A stretch of 64,000 nucleotides of DNA. Origin: DASPWV01 sp046726375. Lineage in GTDB: Bacteria > Acidobacteriota > Vicinamibacteria > Vicinamibacterales > UBA2999. Position numbers and translations under genes: made by a program. Location of the stretch: assembly GCA_046726375.1 (NCBI GenBank), contig JBKPAJ010000062.1, forward strand, positions 48,440 through 112,439, in the 5' to 3' direction. The notes beneath the pieces were generated by a model that worked only from the letters and a program-made list of their open reading frames with translations, was not told where the DNA came from and did not search any database. Below are positions 31,858 to 40,772 of this stretch, one piece after another (position 1 is the first letter of the stretch; each line of letters begins with the position of its first letter).

Positions 31858-33848
31858 GGCGGTGCTCCAGTTCGCTGCAACTGCTCGACAAATGTCCCGG
31901 CAAGCGGATCACGTCGAAGCTTTCCCAACGGCGCCGTCGCGAGATGCTGGCGCAGCCACGTGGCCAATTGCATTTGGGCGGCTTGTGCGGCGCTGAGCCG
32001 TTCATCGAGCGACCGCGCTCCGGAGAGCTGGCTCGCACTCTGCTGGAACGCGCGCCACTGCGGATCGATCGCGACGATACGCGCAGCGAGCTCAGCGCCG
32101 AGGCCCGACTGCCTGACAATGGCGGTTGCCAGATCGCGCAGAGTCTGCCGTGCCGCAGTGACCGAGGGATCCTCCGGTGTCGGCAGTACCGCGCGCGTGG
32201 AGGATCGGGCAGCGCGCAAGTCGCCGGATAACCGTCGCGAGCGATCGATGCGAGCGCGTTCGGGCAGCGTTCGCAGAAAATACCGCCGTCGATCAAAGGC
32301 GCGTTGTAGGGCGGTGAGCGCCGATCGCTCGAAGGCGAGCGCCTGCAGGGTGTCGCCTGTGTTGAGACGCGCTTCCGCCCGCGACATTTCACGAATCGCC
32401 GTCAGCAATTCGCGTTGACCGCGGTTCTCAAAACGCCCTTGCGCGAGCGCGTCTGATTGCGCCGCCTCCTCCACTTCATCCACGACCTCACCGCCGGTCA
32501 TGAAGAGAAACTCCGCCCGGACCATCCGCTGCTCCACGGCCAACAGGCGGCTTTGATCGAGAACCGCATCCACGGGCAGCCGCTGCCGTTCCGCATGCAG
32601 ACGCTCTGTCTTCATGATCAGCATCTGCTGGCTGAGCGCCTGGCGATCGCGATCATCGGGTACAGCAAAACCGGTGGAAAATGCCTCGCCACGCTTGCCA
32701 ATCTCGATGAGAAACGAGTCGGACACGCCCGGATCGGCACCCGGCCTTTCGTCACGCGCGATGCCGCGGTAGACGAGCGCGTCGCCGTCTGCGAGATTCA
32801 AGTCCTTCAGCTTCAATGTGACGGTCGCCTGCAGCGATTTCGAATCCGGATCGCCCACCGGCTTTAATTGGATTTCTCCTTCCTGAAAGGTGAACGTCTC
32901 ACCACCGCCAGAGATCTTGGTGTACCGCAGCGACATCGACGCGATACTGAGATCGTCCTGTGCTTTGACCATCAGCGGCACCGTCGCGTCGGGGGACGAG
33001 AAGATCAGATCGCGACCAGGCCGCGCGATGGTGACAACTGGACGCATGTCAGGTTCGACGTGAACCTGCACCAGCCGCTCCGCGGCGGAGCGAACCAGCA
33101 ACACGCGCGATGTTGCGGCAACGAGGTCGAGATGCGCGCCGTCGTCACGGGGCAGGAACGCGACGGGCTCGCGCCCGGCCTCGATCAGATCCACACGTCC
33201 GGCCGTGCCGGTTACCTGTAGATGCAACGCGCTGCCCTCGATCACGTCCACTCGATCCGGATTCTCAACGATGATGCGTGGGCGCTTCGTGTACAGCGGA
33301 GGTGTCACCGTGACGCGCAACTGTGTTTCAGCGCTCGCGGCGAGGGGACTGACGCCCTGACGATCCGGCGCTAGCGGCGGTTGCCCAGTTCCTGTACGCC
33401 AGATCAGCGCCACGCTCGCGCTCACAATGCCAACGGTTAGCATCCATCGCGCAAAAGAAAGCCCAGAGGTTGACGACGCAGGGCGGTTCTCCAGCGTTGT
33501 TGCCGCTTGTGCGAACAATTCACGCGCGACGATTGGATGAACGTAGCGGCCGGACAACGCTTCCTCTGACGTAACCAGCAGGTTGTGAGATGCCGGCGAA
33601 CACGCGTCCAGTGCTAGCGCCGCGCGGTGTCGAGTCGATCGACGAAGTCCCCAGGACGCCGCTGTTACAAAACCGAGCACGCCGATGATCACGCCAACCC
33701 TTGACGGCGTCGCCAGCGAGGAAAGCGAAGCGACAATGGAGCCGATTGCGAGGGCATCACCGAGTGCACGCATCCGCAACTGGCGCTTGGCCCGCGCGAG
33801 GCCGCGCATGACTATTGTGACGGGCTCCTGGCTGCCAACGTCAGGCAA
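31854..33848 (-). CDS. DUF4175-like membrane protein
   Basis: The 664-residue protein has two N-terminal transmembrane helices (about residues 30-75: LGDALAIGSIVASLSSLAT and GVIIGVLGFVTAASWGL), a third near 150, beta-rich extracytoplasmic segments and a long helical C-terminal half (ERLHAERQRLPVDAVLDQ through DPLAGTFVEQLQR) with coiled-coil character, as in DUF4175-type proteins of MoxR operons. The TTG at 33848 has GGAG seven bases upstream and overlaps the BatA-like stop; ATG 33809 is the alternative. It overlaps the downstream gene by four bases. Confidence 0.7.
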   Translation of the reverse strand: MPDVGSQEPVTIVMRGLARAKRQLRMRALGDALAIGSIVASLSSLATPSRVGVIIGVLGFVTAASWGLRRSTRHRAALALDACSPASHNLLVTSEEALSGRYVHPIVARELFAQAATTLENRPASSTSGLSFARWMLTVGIVSASVALIWRTGTGQPPLAPDRQGVSPLAASAETQLRVTVTPPLYTKRPRIIVENPDRVDVIEGSALHLQVTGTAGRVDLIEAGREPVAFLPRDDGAHLDLVAATSRVLLVRSAAERLVQVHVEPDMRPVVTIARPGRDLIFSSPDATVPLMVKAQDDLSIASMSLRYTKISGGGETFTFQEGEIQLKPVGDPDSKSLQATVTLKLKDLNLADGDALVYRGIARDERPGADPGVSDSFLIEIGKRGEAFSTGFAVPDDRDRQALSQQMLIMKTERLHAERQRLPVDAVLDQSRLLAVEQRMVRAEFLFMTGGEVVDEVEEAAQSDALAQGRFENRGQRELLTAIREMSRAEARLNTGDTLQALAFERSALTALQRAFDRRRYFLRTLPERARIDRSRRLSGDLRAARSSTRAVLPTPEDPSVTAARQTLRDLATAIVRQSGLGAELAARIVAIDPQWRAFQQSASQLSGARSLDERLSAAQAAQMQLATWLRQHLATAPLGKLRRDPLAGTFVEQLQRTGAPP

Positions 33849-35046
33849 CACGCGACTCCACCTGTTCCGGTTCGGCCCGAGAAGTCCGTGACGAGCGACG
33901 GGCGACGGCCTCAACTGCGAGGAGCACCAGCACGACCGCCCACAGCCAGCGGCGATCGCCCTCGTCAGCCGGCGTGCCTGGGTCGTATCGCCCCGGCCGT
34001 GTCCAGATTGAAAGCGTCGTTCGCGACATCGTCCGCGGCTCGGGCAACGCGACGTCGTCTACAAACACTGAGTGAACGATGCGGTCGAGCAGGCGCGCGG
34101 CTTCGACGCCGCTGGCGTGGACAGGCGTGTTCAGGACGAGCGTCTCTCCGTTCTGCGCACCAGCCACTTCTGGGAGCCGCGCAACCGCGTTTCGCATCCA
34201 CGGTTCGGCAACAGACGGTCCGACTTCGGGGGCGGTCGCACCGGCGAACACGACAAGCACTCGTCGTCGAGATCCATCAATGAGACGAACGCCTCTAGCC
34301 AGCACCGCGTTGAGGGCAGCGTCTGCCGTTCGCTGCTCTACGGGGGGCGCGAGCACGCGAATGGGAACGTCGATAGTGCCAATTCTGGAAAATGCGACGC
34401 GCGTGCTGGCGTTGTCGAGCGACACGTCAGCGCGCCAGAGACTCTCGCCTTCCAGAAATTCAATGCGTCTCTGTCGAGCTTGTTCGGTGACCGGAGCCGC
34501 CACAAAGCGCAGACCCGCGGTGGCCGGCAGTAGGGCCACATCGGCGCCAGCCAGCGCGTCCTCGTGCAGGTCGCCCACGATGACCGTCTCGCGCAGCGAC
34601 GGTGGCTGCCCCGTCAGCCAGTTCGCCGCGTCGCGCAGAGCGTCGGCCAGATGCGGCGCGGGCCGAAACACCGCGCTGACGAAACTCCCCTGCCGCTGCG
34701 CGTCCACCAGCGCCGCTTGCTCCGCTGCGTTGCCGCCCAAACCTGGAGCGAGGATGATTGCGCGGGCAACGCGGGTCTGCCACACAGCCTGCCGGCCGGC
34801 CGAGACAAACAAAGGAGAAGCGAGGGCCGTCACGGCTGCGCTCAGAATCAGGATACGGACTGACAACAGCAGCCAGTCATTGATCGATCGCCGGCGGAGT
34901 GCGGTCAAGCGTGTGGTACGAATGAAGCGCAGCGTGGGGAATCGAACGATCCTGGTCTGCTGTTTCGTGAGCAGGTGAATCGCGATTGGAACGACAAGTG
35001 CGAGCAGTCCCCACCACGCACTCGGCGTAAACCACGACACGTTCAT
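33841..35046 (-). CDS. BatA-domain membrane protein
   Basis: The 401-residue protein opens with the BatA N-terminal double-transmembrane signature: FTPSAWWGLLALVVPIAIHL, then QTRIVRFPTLRFI and DWLLLSVRILILSAAVTALA. The rest is a large extracytoplasmic domain, partly von Willebrand/GATase-like (LGGNAAEQAALVDAQRQGSF), and a C-terminal helix (RRWLWAVVLVLLAVEAVARR). BatA-type proteins sit in the inner membrane with MoxR ATPases and are tied to envelope stress tolerance. It overlaps the DUF58 gene by four bases. Confidence 0.85.
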   Translation of the reverse strand: MNVSWFTPSAWWGLLALVVPIAIHLLTKQQTRIVRFPTLRFIRTTRLTALRRRSINDWLLLSVRILILSAAVTALASPLFVSAGRQAVWQTRVARAIILAPGLGGNAAEQAALVDAQRQGSFVSAVFRPAPHLADALRDAANWLTGQPPSLRETVIVGDLHEDALAGADVALLPATAGLRFVAAPVTEQARQRRIEFLEGESLWRADVSLDNASTRVAFSRIGTIDVPIRVLAPPVEQRTADAALNAVLARGVRLIDGSRRRVLVVFAGATAPEVGPSVAEPWMRNAVARLPEVAGAQNGETLVLNTPVHASGVEAARLLDRIVHSVFVDDVALPEPRTMSRTTLSIWTRPGRYDPGTPADEGDRRWLWAVVLVLLAVEAVARRSSRTSRAEPEQVESRVA

Positions 35047-35927
35047 TGCGTGGCTCCGCCTCGCCGCCGGATGAGCAATCGCCGCAACGCAGGCTCGAGC
35101 GGCTCGTTCGTCAGGAGCCTGAGATAGTCCAGCCCATCGCGTTGAACCGCGCGTTCGACGTTCGAAAGAAATCGGGCGACGGCACTTGCGTACGATTCCT
35201 GCAACACACTGGGATCCGCCACGACGCGCGCACCCGATTCGAGATCCTCGAATTCGACAGGCCCTCGCCCCGACAGCTTCATCTCTTCAGCCGCCATCGT
35301 GTGGATGACGAGAACGTCGTGACCCATCCGCGTGAGACGCCGCACCTCGCTCATTGCCGCGTCTTCCTCGTAAAAATCCGAGAGGACGAGGATGAGCGCG
35401 CGCCGCTTCAGCAGTGTCGCCGCGCGCCGCAGCGTTTCTGCGATGGATGTCGTGCCGGCGGGTGTCAGCCTCGCAAGGGCGGCAAGAAAGACGCGGAGAT
35501 GCTGGCGTCCGCTTCGGGCGGGCACGTACTCGACTCGCCCCGACTCGCCGATCGCGAGGAGGCCTGCCGCGTCACCTTGATCCAGAACCAGCGTGCCAAG
35601 GACGGCGGCCGTTCGCACGGCGAGCGAAAGCTTCGTGGCAAACGCCATCGAGCGACTGATGTCGATCGCGAAGAGCGCCCCCAGATTGGTCGTCTCACGA
35701 AACTGCCGCGAGTAGAGGCGATCGGTCCGCGCAAACGCTTTCCAATCGACGTACTTGAGATCGTCGCCGGGACGGTAGTGGCGATACTGGCTGAACTCTG
35801 CGCTGTAGCCGTGAAACGGGCTCCGATGCAGGCCCTGCCGCAGCCCCTCGACGGTCGTGCGCGAGAGCAACTCGAGGTCGCGAAGCGCCGAACGATCGGC
35901 AGCTGCGACAACGTGCGGGCGGCTCAC
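35043..35927 (-). CDS. DUF58-domain protein with vWA-like region
   Basis: This 294-residue protein carries the DUF58 signature YRHYRPGDDLKYVDWKAFAR near residue 55, followed by DRLYSRQFRE. A von Willebrand A-like domain follows, with the metal-site motif AIDISRSM. There is no membrane helix. DUF58 proteins partner with MoxR AAA+ ATPases. The GTG at 35927 overlaps the MoxR stop as GTGA, which decides the start; the ORF remains open further upstream in the MoxR gene's shadow. Confidence 0.88.
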   Translation of the reverse strand: MSRPHVVAAADRSALRDLELLSRTTVEGLRQGLHRSPFHGYSAEFSQYRHYRPGDDLKYVDWKAFARTDRLYSRQFRETTNLGALFAIDISRSMAFATKLSLAVRTAAVLGTLVLDQGDAAGLLAIGESGRVEYVPARSGRQHLRVFLAALARLTPAGTTSIAETLRRAATLLKRRALILVLSDFYEEDAAMSEVRRLTRMGHDVLVIHTMAAEEMKLSGRGPVEFEDLESGARVVADPSVLQESYASAVARFLSNVERAVQRDGLDYLRLLTNEPLEPALRRLLIRRRGGATQ

Positions 35928-36949
35928 GGCTGGACGGCATCGAGCAGGCGCGAAACGATCGTTTCGGCGTCGATACCCTCGGCCTCGGCTTGAAAATTCA
36001 CCAGCAGACGATGGCGCAGCACCGGCCTCGCGACTGCGCGGACGTCGTCTGTTGAAACCGCGGGACGGCCATCGAGAACCGCGCGCGCCTTGCCTGCAAG
36101 CAGCAGGGCCTGCCCCGCCCGGGGTCCGGCGCCCCACCGTATCCAATCGCGCACGAATGGCAGCACGTCCGGCCCGTCGGCGCTTGTCGGGCGACTCGCG
36201 CGCACCAATCGCGCCGCGTAATCAATCACGTTTGTCGCGGCGGGAATCTCGCGCACGAGTACGCGCGCGCGCTCGATCTGCTCGCCAGTAGCAACAGCGT
36301 TCACGCGCGGCTCCTCTGGGGTCGTGGTGCGCGCGAGGATCGCACGTTCCTCCGGTGCGCTCGGGTAGTCGATCACGATGTTGAGCATGAAGCGATCGAG
36401 CTGCGCTTCGGGCAGCGGATACGTGCCTTCCTGCTCGATCGGATTCTGCGTGGCAAGGACGAAGAGCGGTCGATCAAGGGCATAGCGTATGCCACCGATC
36501 GTCACTTGATACTCCTGCATCGCTTCGAGCAGCGCCGATTGTGTTTTCGGCGGTGTGCGGTTGATCTCGTCCGCGAGGATGATGTTGGCGAAGATCGGAC
36601 CGTGGATGAACCGGATCGTGCGCGAGCCGGTGGCGCGATCCTCTTCGATCACCTCCGTGCCGAGAATGTCGGAGGGCATCAGGTCGGGGGTGAACTGAAT
36701 GCGGCTGAACTTCAGATGCACCGCCTGGGCGAGCGTCTTGATCAGAAGCGTTTTGGCGAGTCCCGGCACGCCGCGCACGAGACAATGCCCGCCGGCGAGA
36801 AAGGCGACCAGGATTTCGCTGATGACCGCCTGCTGGCCGACGATGACGCGTCCAAGTTCGCGCTGGAGCGCAGACACGAGCGTCGCCGCCTCGGAGAGGG
36901 TCAACGGCTCGACCGCAGTGTCGGAAGGAACATCTGACCTTCGGAACAT
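35924..36949 (-). CDS. MoxR-family AAA+ ATPase
   Basis: The 341-residue chaperone-like ATPase has Walker A GVPGLAKT, QFTPDLMPSDILGTEV, Walker B ANIILADEINR, TPPKTQSALLEAMQE and the sensor ATQNPIEQEGTYPLPEAQLDRF, all MoxR hallmarks. It heads a five-gene overlapping operon with DUF58, BatA-like, DUF4175-like and GATase-like genes. MoxR ATPases remodel or activate proteins with vWA domains. The annotated ATG at 36949 sits inside the GGAACC-type repeat array, so the first ~10 residues are repeat-derived. Confidence 0.92.
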   Translation of the reverse strand: MFRRSDVPSDTAVEPLTLSEAATLVSALQRELGRVIVGQQAVISEILVAFLAGGHCLVRGVPGLAKTLLIKTLAQAVHLKFSRIQFTPDLMPSDILGTEVIEEDRATGSRTIRFIHGPIFANIILADEINRTPPKTQSALLEAMQEYQVTIGGIRYALDRPLFVLATQNPIEQEGTYPLPEAQLDRFMLNIVIDYPSAPEERAILARTTTPEEPRVNAVATGEQIERARVLVREIPAATNVIDYAARLVRASRPTSADGPDVLPFVRDWIRWGAGPRAGQALLLAGKARAVLDGRPAVSTDDVRAVARPVLRHRLLVNFQAEAEGIDAETIVSRLLDAVQP

Positions 36950-37008
36950 CGAACCTCTGAACGCCGGAACCCCGAACCTCGGAACCCCGGAACCTCGAAC
37001 TCTTTTTA
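36941..37008. repeat. short-period repeat array (GGAACCTC family) at the MoxR start
   Basis: Units CGGAACATCGAACC, CCGGAACCCCGAACC and CGGAACCTCGAAC are imperfect tandem copies. The array covers the translation start of the MoxR gene and the divergent region up to the degenerate HtrA gene. Confidence 0.8.
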
Positions 37009-37060
37009 TCCTAGCCGTTCGGCTGATGCGGCGCTCGTTCTGACTTCGTAACGTGGAGTC

Positions 37061-37954
37061 ATGAGCGAACTCTTCACCTCTCTTTCCAATGCACTGGCCG
37101 ATGCCGTCGATCGCGCCGCCACGTCCGTCGTCCAGGTGCACGGTCATCGACGGCCCGGCGCCGGAATCATGTTCGCCCCCGACCTCGTGCTCGCGCCCGC
37201 GCACGTACTCGAAAGCGACGAAGCCACTGTCCGCGGTTCTGACGGTCAGACGCATGAGGGCACCGTCCTGGGACGGGCGTTTTCGATGGGGCTTGCGGTC
37301 CTTCGTGTCACCGCTACCGGCATCAAACCGCTCGAGGTTGCGCCCGAGCCTCGCGTCGGGCACCTCGCGATCGCGGTTGGGCGGACGCACAGTGGAAACG
37401 TGATGGCGACACTTACAAACGTCGCTGTTGTTGGCGGGCCGTTGCGGACCGGTCGCACCAGTCAGCTTGAACGGGTTATTCGGGTCGCGCAGCCGCCGCA
37501 TGGCGCGCTCACCGGCGGGGCGTTGATCGACGCCAGCGGACGCGCCCTTGGCGTCCTGACGGGTACTGATATCCGCCACACCACAGTCGTCATTCCGGCC
37601 GCGCTCGCATGGGGCATCGGACAACAGCTGGTGGCACAAGGCGGCACCAGGCAAGGGTTCCTCGGTGTGAGCTCCACGACCATCGCCTTGCCCGAGCGGC
37701 AGCGTGCCGGCCGCACTCAAACGCACGGTCTGCTCGTAACAGGCGTGGTCGAAGGCGGACCGGCCGATGCCGCAGGCGTGCTCGTGGGCGACGTGATCGT
37801 GGCGCTCGACGCCCAGACGGTGCAGGAGCCGGAGGATCTCGTGACGCTTCTCCGCGCCGAGCGCACGGACAAGGCGGCGACACTGACATTGATCCGCGGA
37901 GGCGACGTCCGCGACGTGGCCGTAAAGATCGGCGAACGGCCAGTACGTAAATAA
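37061..37954 (+). CDS. HtrA-like trypsin-fold protein with PDZ domain, catalytic triad lost
   Basis: This 297-residue protein has an N-terminal trypsin-like domain and a C-terminal PDZ domain (GLLVTGVVEGGPADAAGVLVG). Of the triad only His48 (LAPAHVLES) remains: the Asp position is Gly (SMGLAVLRV) and the Ser position is Thr (GALTGGALID, T151, in place of GNSGG). It is therefore expected to be proteolytically inactive. No signal peptide or membrane helix. It is followed at 40 bp by a LuxR-type regulator and then an intact homologue, suggesting a regulatory pseudoprotease role. Confidence 0.85.
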   Translation: MSELFTSLSNALADAVDRAATSVVQVHGHRRPGAGIMFAPDLVLAPAHVLESDEATVRGSDGQTHEGTVLGRAFSMGLAVLRVTATGIKPLEVAPEPRVGHLAIAVGRTHSGNVMATLTNVAVVGGPLRTGRTSQLERVIRVAQPPHGALTGGALIDASGRALGVLTGTDIRHTTVVIPAALAWGIGQQLVAQGGTRQGFLGVSSTTIALPERQRAGRTQTHGLLVTGVVEGGPADAAGVLVGDVIVALDAQTVQEPEDLVTLLRAERTDKAATLTLIRGGDVRDVAVKIGERPVRK

Positions 37955-37993
37955 GAGGATCGTAGGTCGCGCGGACCCTGTAGGTCCCGGCAT

Positions 37994-38443
37994 TTGGATC
38001 GCGGAGAATCTTATTGCTTGCGAGTATTTCTGATCGGTCTCGCGCGGGAGGATCTGGATGAGTTACGCGGACGAGTGACGGCTGATCCCGCGCTCCAGAT
38101 CGTGGGCACCGCGCTGCGACGTGAGATCGAGCAGGGACGATTGCGAGTGCCGTCACATGCCGATGCGGTGATGATGAGCCCAGCCGCTGCGGCACGCGAG
38201 TCCGGCGCGGCCGCAGATACCGCGTCTTCGGAACACGACCCGATCGAAGCACTCACGCCGCGCGAGCTCGACGTGCTGGCACTTTTGTCTGACGGCTTTG
38301 GAAATCGTGCGATCGCCTCGCGGCTTGGCATTAGCGAGCACACGGTGAAGTTTCACCTCGCGTCTATTTTCGGCAAGCTCGGCGCGTCCACGCGAACGGA
38401 GGCGGTTCGGCGGGGACTCGAGCTCGGCCTGATTGAAATTTGA
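37994..38443 (+). CDS. LuxR-family transcriptional regulator with vestigial receiver
   Basis: The 149-residue protein ends in a canonical LuxR/FixJ HTH: LTPRELDVLALLSDGFGNRA, then IASRLGISEHTVKFHLASIF and GKLGASTRTEAV. The N-terminal half begins like a receiver (LRVFLIGLARED) but is too short and lacks the phospho-acceptor Asp, so control is probably not by phosphorylation. The start is uncertain (TTG at 37994 or 38018). It sits between dead and live HtrA-like genes, overlapping the latter, and likely controls this module. Confidence 0.85.
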   Translation: MDRGESYCLRVFLIGLAREDLDELRGRVTADPALQIVGTALRREIEQGRLRVPSHADAVMMSPAAAARESGAAADTASSEHDPIEALTPRELDVLALLSDGFGNRAIASRLGISEHTVKFHLASIFGKLGASTRTEAVRRGLELGLIEI

Positions 38444-39426
38444 TCTCTCGGGTGATGGAAATGATCACGCAGCTACATGAAGATGTCGATTTGCTGGACG
38501 CGTACTCTCGCGCGGTGACGACAGCGGTATCGCGAGTGGCGCGTTCCGTAGTCAACGTGGAGGTGGGATCGGGTTCCGAGTCGCAAGGCGCCAGGGCCGG
38601 TGGATCTGGATTCGTCTTCACACGCGATGGGTTGATTCTCACCAACAGCCACGTGGTCGCGCACGGTGGCCCCGTGCATGTCACGCTGCTCGACGGGCGT
38701 CGAGTCGAGGCCGACCGCGTCGGCGACGATCCTGATACCGACCTCGCCGTGCTGCGCATCAGCGCCGACGATCTCGTGCCGGTCGTGCTTGGCGATTCTT
38801 CCGCGCTCCAGTCCGGGCAACTTGCGATCGCGGTCGGCAACCCGTTTGGTTTTCAACATACCGTCACGGCCGGCGTGATCAGCGCGATCGGGCGCAGCCT
38901 GCGATCGCGAACGGGACGCTTGATGGAGCACTTGATTCAAACCGACGCAGCGTTGAATCCCGGCAACTCCGGCGGTCCGCTGTTGACGAGCGCGGGCACC
39001 GTCGTGGGGGTGAACACCGCGATCATCATGGGTGGCCAGGGAATCGCATTTGCGGTCCCGATCAATACCGCGCGAGTGGTCATCTCGGCGCTGCTGCGCG
39101 ATGGCCGCGTGCGGCGCGCCGTGCTCGGCATCTCGGCGCAGTCGGTTCCGATTCCTCGACGCCTGGTCCGCGCACACGCGCTCACGCAGGAGCGCGGCGT
39201 GCTCATCACTGATGTGTATGCCGGATCAGGGGCCGACAATGCCGGACTTCGGCCTGGTGATGTGCTGATTGATCTTGCGGGAACGCCGCTCACCGGACCA
39301 GACGATCTCGTGAGGCTGCTCACCGCAGAACGCATCGGCGAGGCAGTTCCTGTGCGATTGCTGCGCAATGCGGAACCGCGGCGGCTGATGGTCGTCCCGT
39401 CCGAACCAACAACGTCGCACACGTAG
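38440..39426 (+). CDS. HtrA/DegP-like serine protease (S1C) with PDZ domain
   Basis: The 328-residue protein has a complete triad: H71 in ILTNSHVVA, D101 in DTDLAVLRI and S177 in NPGNSGGPLL. A C-terminal PDZ domain follows (GVLITDVYAGSGADNAGLRPGDVLIDL). It has no signal peptide or membrane anchor, which is unusual for HtrA and suggests a cytoplasmic protease. The TTG at 38440 overlaps the LuxR-type stop; ATG 38455 or 38461 may be the real start. The TAG stop lies inside a REP-like palindrome. Confidence 0.9.
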   Translation: MISRVMEMITQLHEDVDLLDAYSRAVTTAVSRVARSVVNVEVGSGSESQGARAGGSGFVFTRDGLILTNSHVVAHGGPVHVTLLDGRRVEADRVGDDPDTDLAVLRISADDLVPVVLGDSSALQSGQLAIAVGNPFGFQHTVTAGVISAIGRSLRSRTGRLMEHLIQTDAALNPGNSGGPLLTSAGTVVGVNTAIIMGGQGIAFAVPINTARVVISALLRDGRVRRAVLGISAQSVPIPRRLVRAHALTQERGVLITDVYAGSGADNAGLRPGDVLIDLAGTPLTGPDDLVRLLTAERIGEAVPVRLLRNAEPRRLMVVPSEPTTSHT

Positions 39427-39446
39427 CGCGGACCTTCAGGTCCGCG
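39421..39446. repeat. REP-like palindrome overlapping the HtrA-like stop codon
   Basis: ACGTAGCGCGGACCTTCAGG then TCCGCG forms a hairpin. The TAG within it is the stop codon of the protease gene. Same family as the copies at 28613-28636 and 40773-40878. Confidence 0.75.
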
Positions 39447-40196
39447 ATTTCTTCGTACGCCGTTTTTCGCAATTTCCTCGTACGTACCGCGATCGAATTG
39501 GTACGTCAAAACAGCGTCGCGATCTGCATCTTCGCGTACGCCGGAGTGACTGCGATCGAGCCTATCGCGGCCTACGCCTTGCACCCAATCGCGCATGCAG
39601 ACCAAACGCCCGCCGCGAATCGCGGGATTCGATTACCTCTCGACGCGGTAGCCGAGGCTTCGGAGTCAGTGCCACGTGGCTGTATTCTGAGCAGCACTTG
39701 ATTCGCGGCCGATGTGTCGAGACCTGGCCACCGTGTTTACCTCGTGGTGTAAGTCAGGTTTTAGGCCATCGCAACGTGGCATTCACCGCTCCTCCTCAGC
39801 CCAATGCGCGGGTTGCGAATCGAGCGCGTCGACCGGGCCCCCGAACAAACGAGGCATTCGGTGCCAGCCGCCGCGCGTGATCGCTCGATTTCGGGGGACG
39901 GGATCACACAGCGGGTGACGAATTGAGTTCGGTCACTTGCGGCCGTAAGTGAAGGCGCGAGAATCACTTCGCCGGTCACTCGCAGATTGGCGTCAAATCA
40001 GACGCCAGTTATTGATTTCAACGAAACGCGAGGGCACGTTGCATCGTAGATTGCCCGTACCGCATAAAGTATGGCAACCGTCGAGCTGCCGCCGGAAGCG
40101 GGGCGGATCGCCTTCGTCAGCCGGGCAGGATCGGCGCGTGGCTTTGACCCGAGAGGCTCAACTGGGATTTCGACGAATGGGCAAGGAGGTGGAGTC
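39447..40196. other. 750-bp gene-free stretch
   Basis: No protein-like ORF on either strand. It contains a few small inverted repeats: TCGTACGTACCGCGATCG near 39477 and CACTTGCGGCCGTAAGTG at about 39934, the latter a near-perfect palindrome. The end carries the Shine-Dalgarno AGGAGG of the lipoprotein gene. It may hold an unrecognised regulatory RNA or decayed DNA. Confidence 0.45.
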
Positions 40197-40670
40197 ATGT
40201 CGCAAGCTGCACACGCGTCAAGGACATTGGGCGTCCAGCCATTGCGAGCGGTCGTGTTCGTGGTAGTCGGAGGAGTTGTTGGCTGTGGCGGCTCCGGATC
40301 CGCGCCAACGACACCCACGCCACGGACGACTACCACAGTACCGCCAGCTCAGGTCCAACTCGCGGTGTTCAGCGATCCGGCTTCCAGCTTCATGACGTCC
40401 GACGTCCGTGACGTCCAGGAGCAGATCGTGCGGTTCGACATCACGAGTAACTCGCTGATTTGGACCGCCGACGGCCGGAGTTTTCCTGGATATCCGGTCA
40501 GTGGCAACTTCGTGAGGGCCGACAGGAACTTTCAGGTCCGTTTCGGGACCAAAGATGGTGAACGACGAGCCTACTTCACGGAGACGGCCTCGGCCACCAT
40601 CTGCGATATCGAGATTGTCGGCGGTCAGCTTGTTATTTCGGCGACGAACGTCACCGTGCCCGGAAGTTAG
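40197..40670 (+). CDS. hypothetical lipoprotein
   Basis: The 157-residue protein has a signal peptide with lipobox VVGC (AVVFVVVGGVVGCGGSGS), then a Thr/Pro-rich linker and a ~100-residue beta-rich domain (VQLAVFSDPASSFM, NSLIWTADGRSFPGY, NFQVRFGTKDGERRAYFTE) with one further Cys. AGGAGG seven bases before the ATG fixes the start. No family recognised. Surrounded on both sides by gene-poor repeat-bearing DNA, so it may be an accessory gene. Confidence 0.75.
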   Translation: MSQAAHASRTLGVQPLRAVVFVVVGGVVGCGGSGSAPTTPTPRTTTTVPPAQVQLAVFSDPASSFMTSDVRDVQEQIVRFDITSNSLIWTADGRSFPGYPVSGNFVRADRNFQVRFGTKDGERRAYFTETASATICDIEIVGGQLVISATNVTVPGS

Positions 40671-40772
40671 ACGTCGCCTGCCATTCCCTCGATGTCGCGA
40701 AACGTTGCTCGGCGGGCGCTAGAGCTTGGCGGTCGTCGTGCCGGGGTTGGTGAAGATCCGCGAATCGCTTGA

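Noticed and set aside
36950..37993. Long N-terminal extension of the MoxR protein
   Set aside because: It runs antisense through the degenerate HtrA gene and the GGAACC array and has no MoxR-like sequence.
39930..39982. Phage attachment site or terminator at a palindrome (CACTTGCGGCCGTAAGTG)
   Set aside because: No integrase, no direct-repeat partner and no T-run follows the stem.
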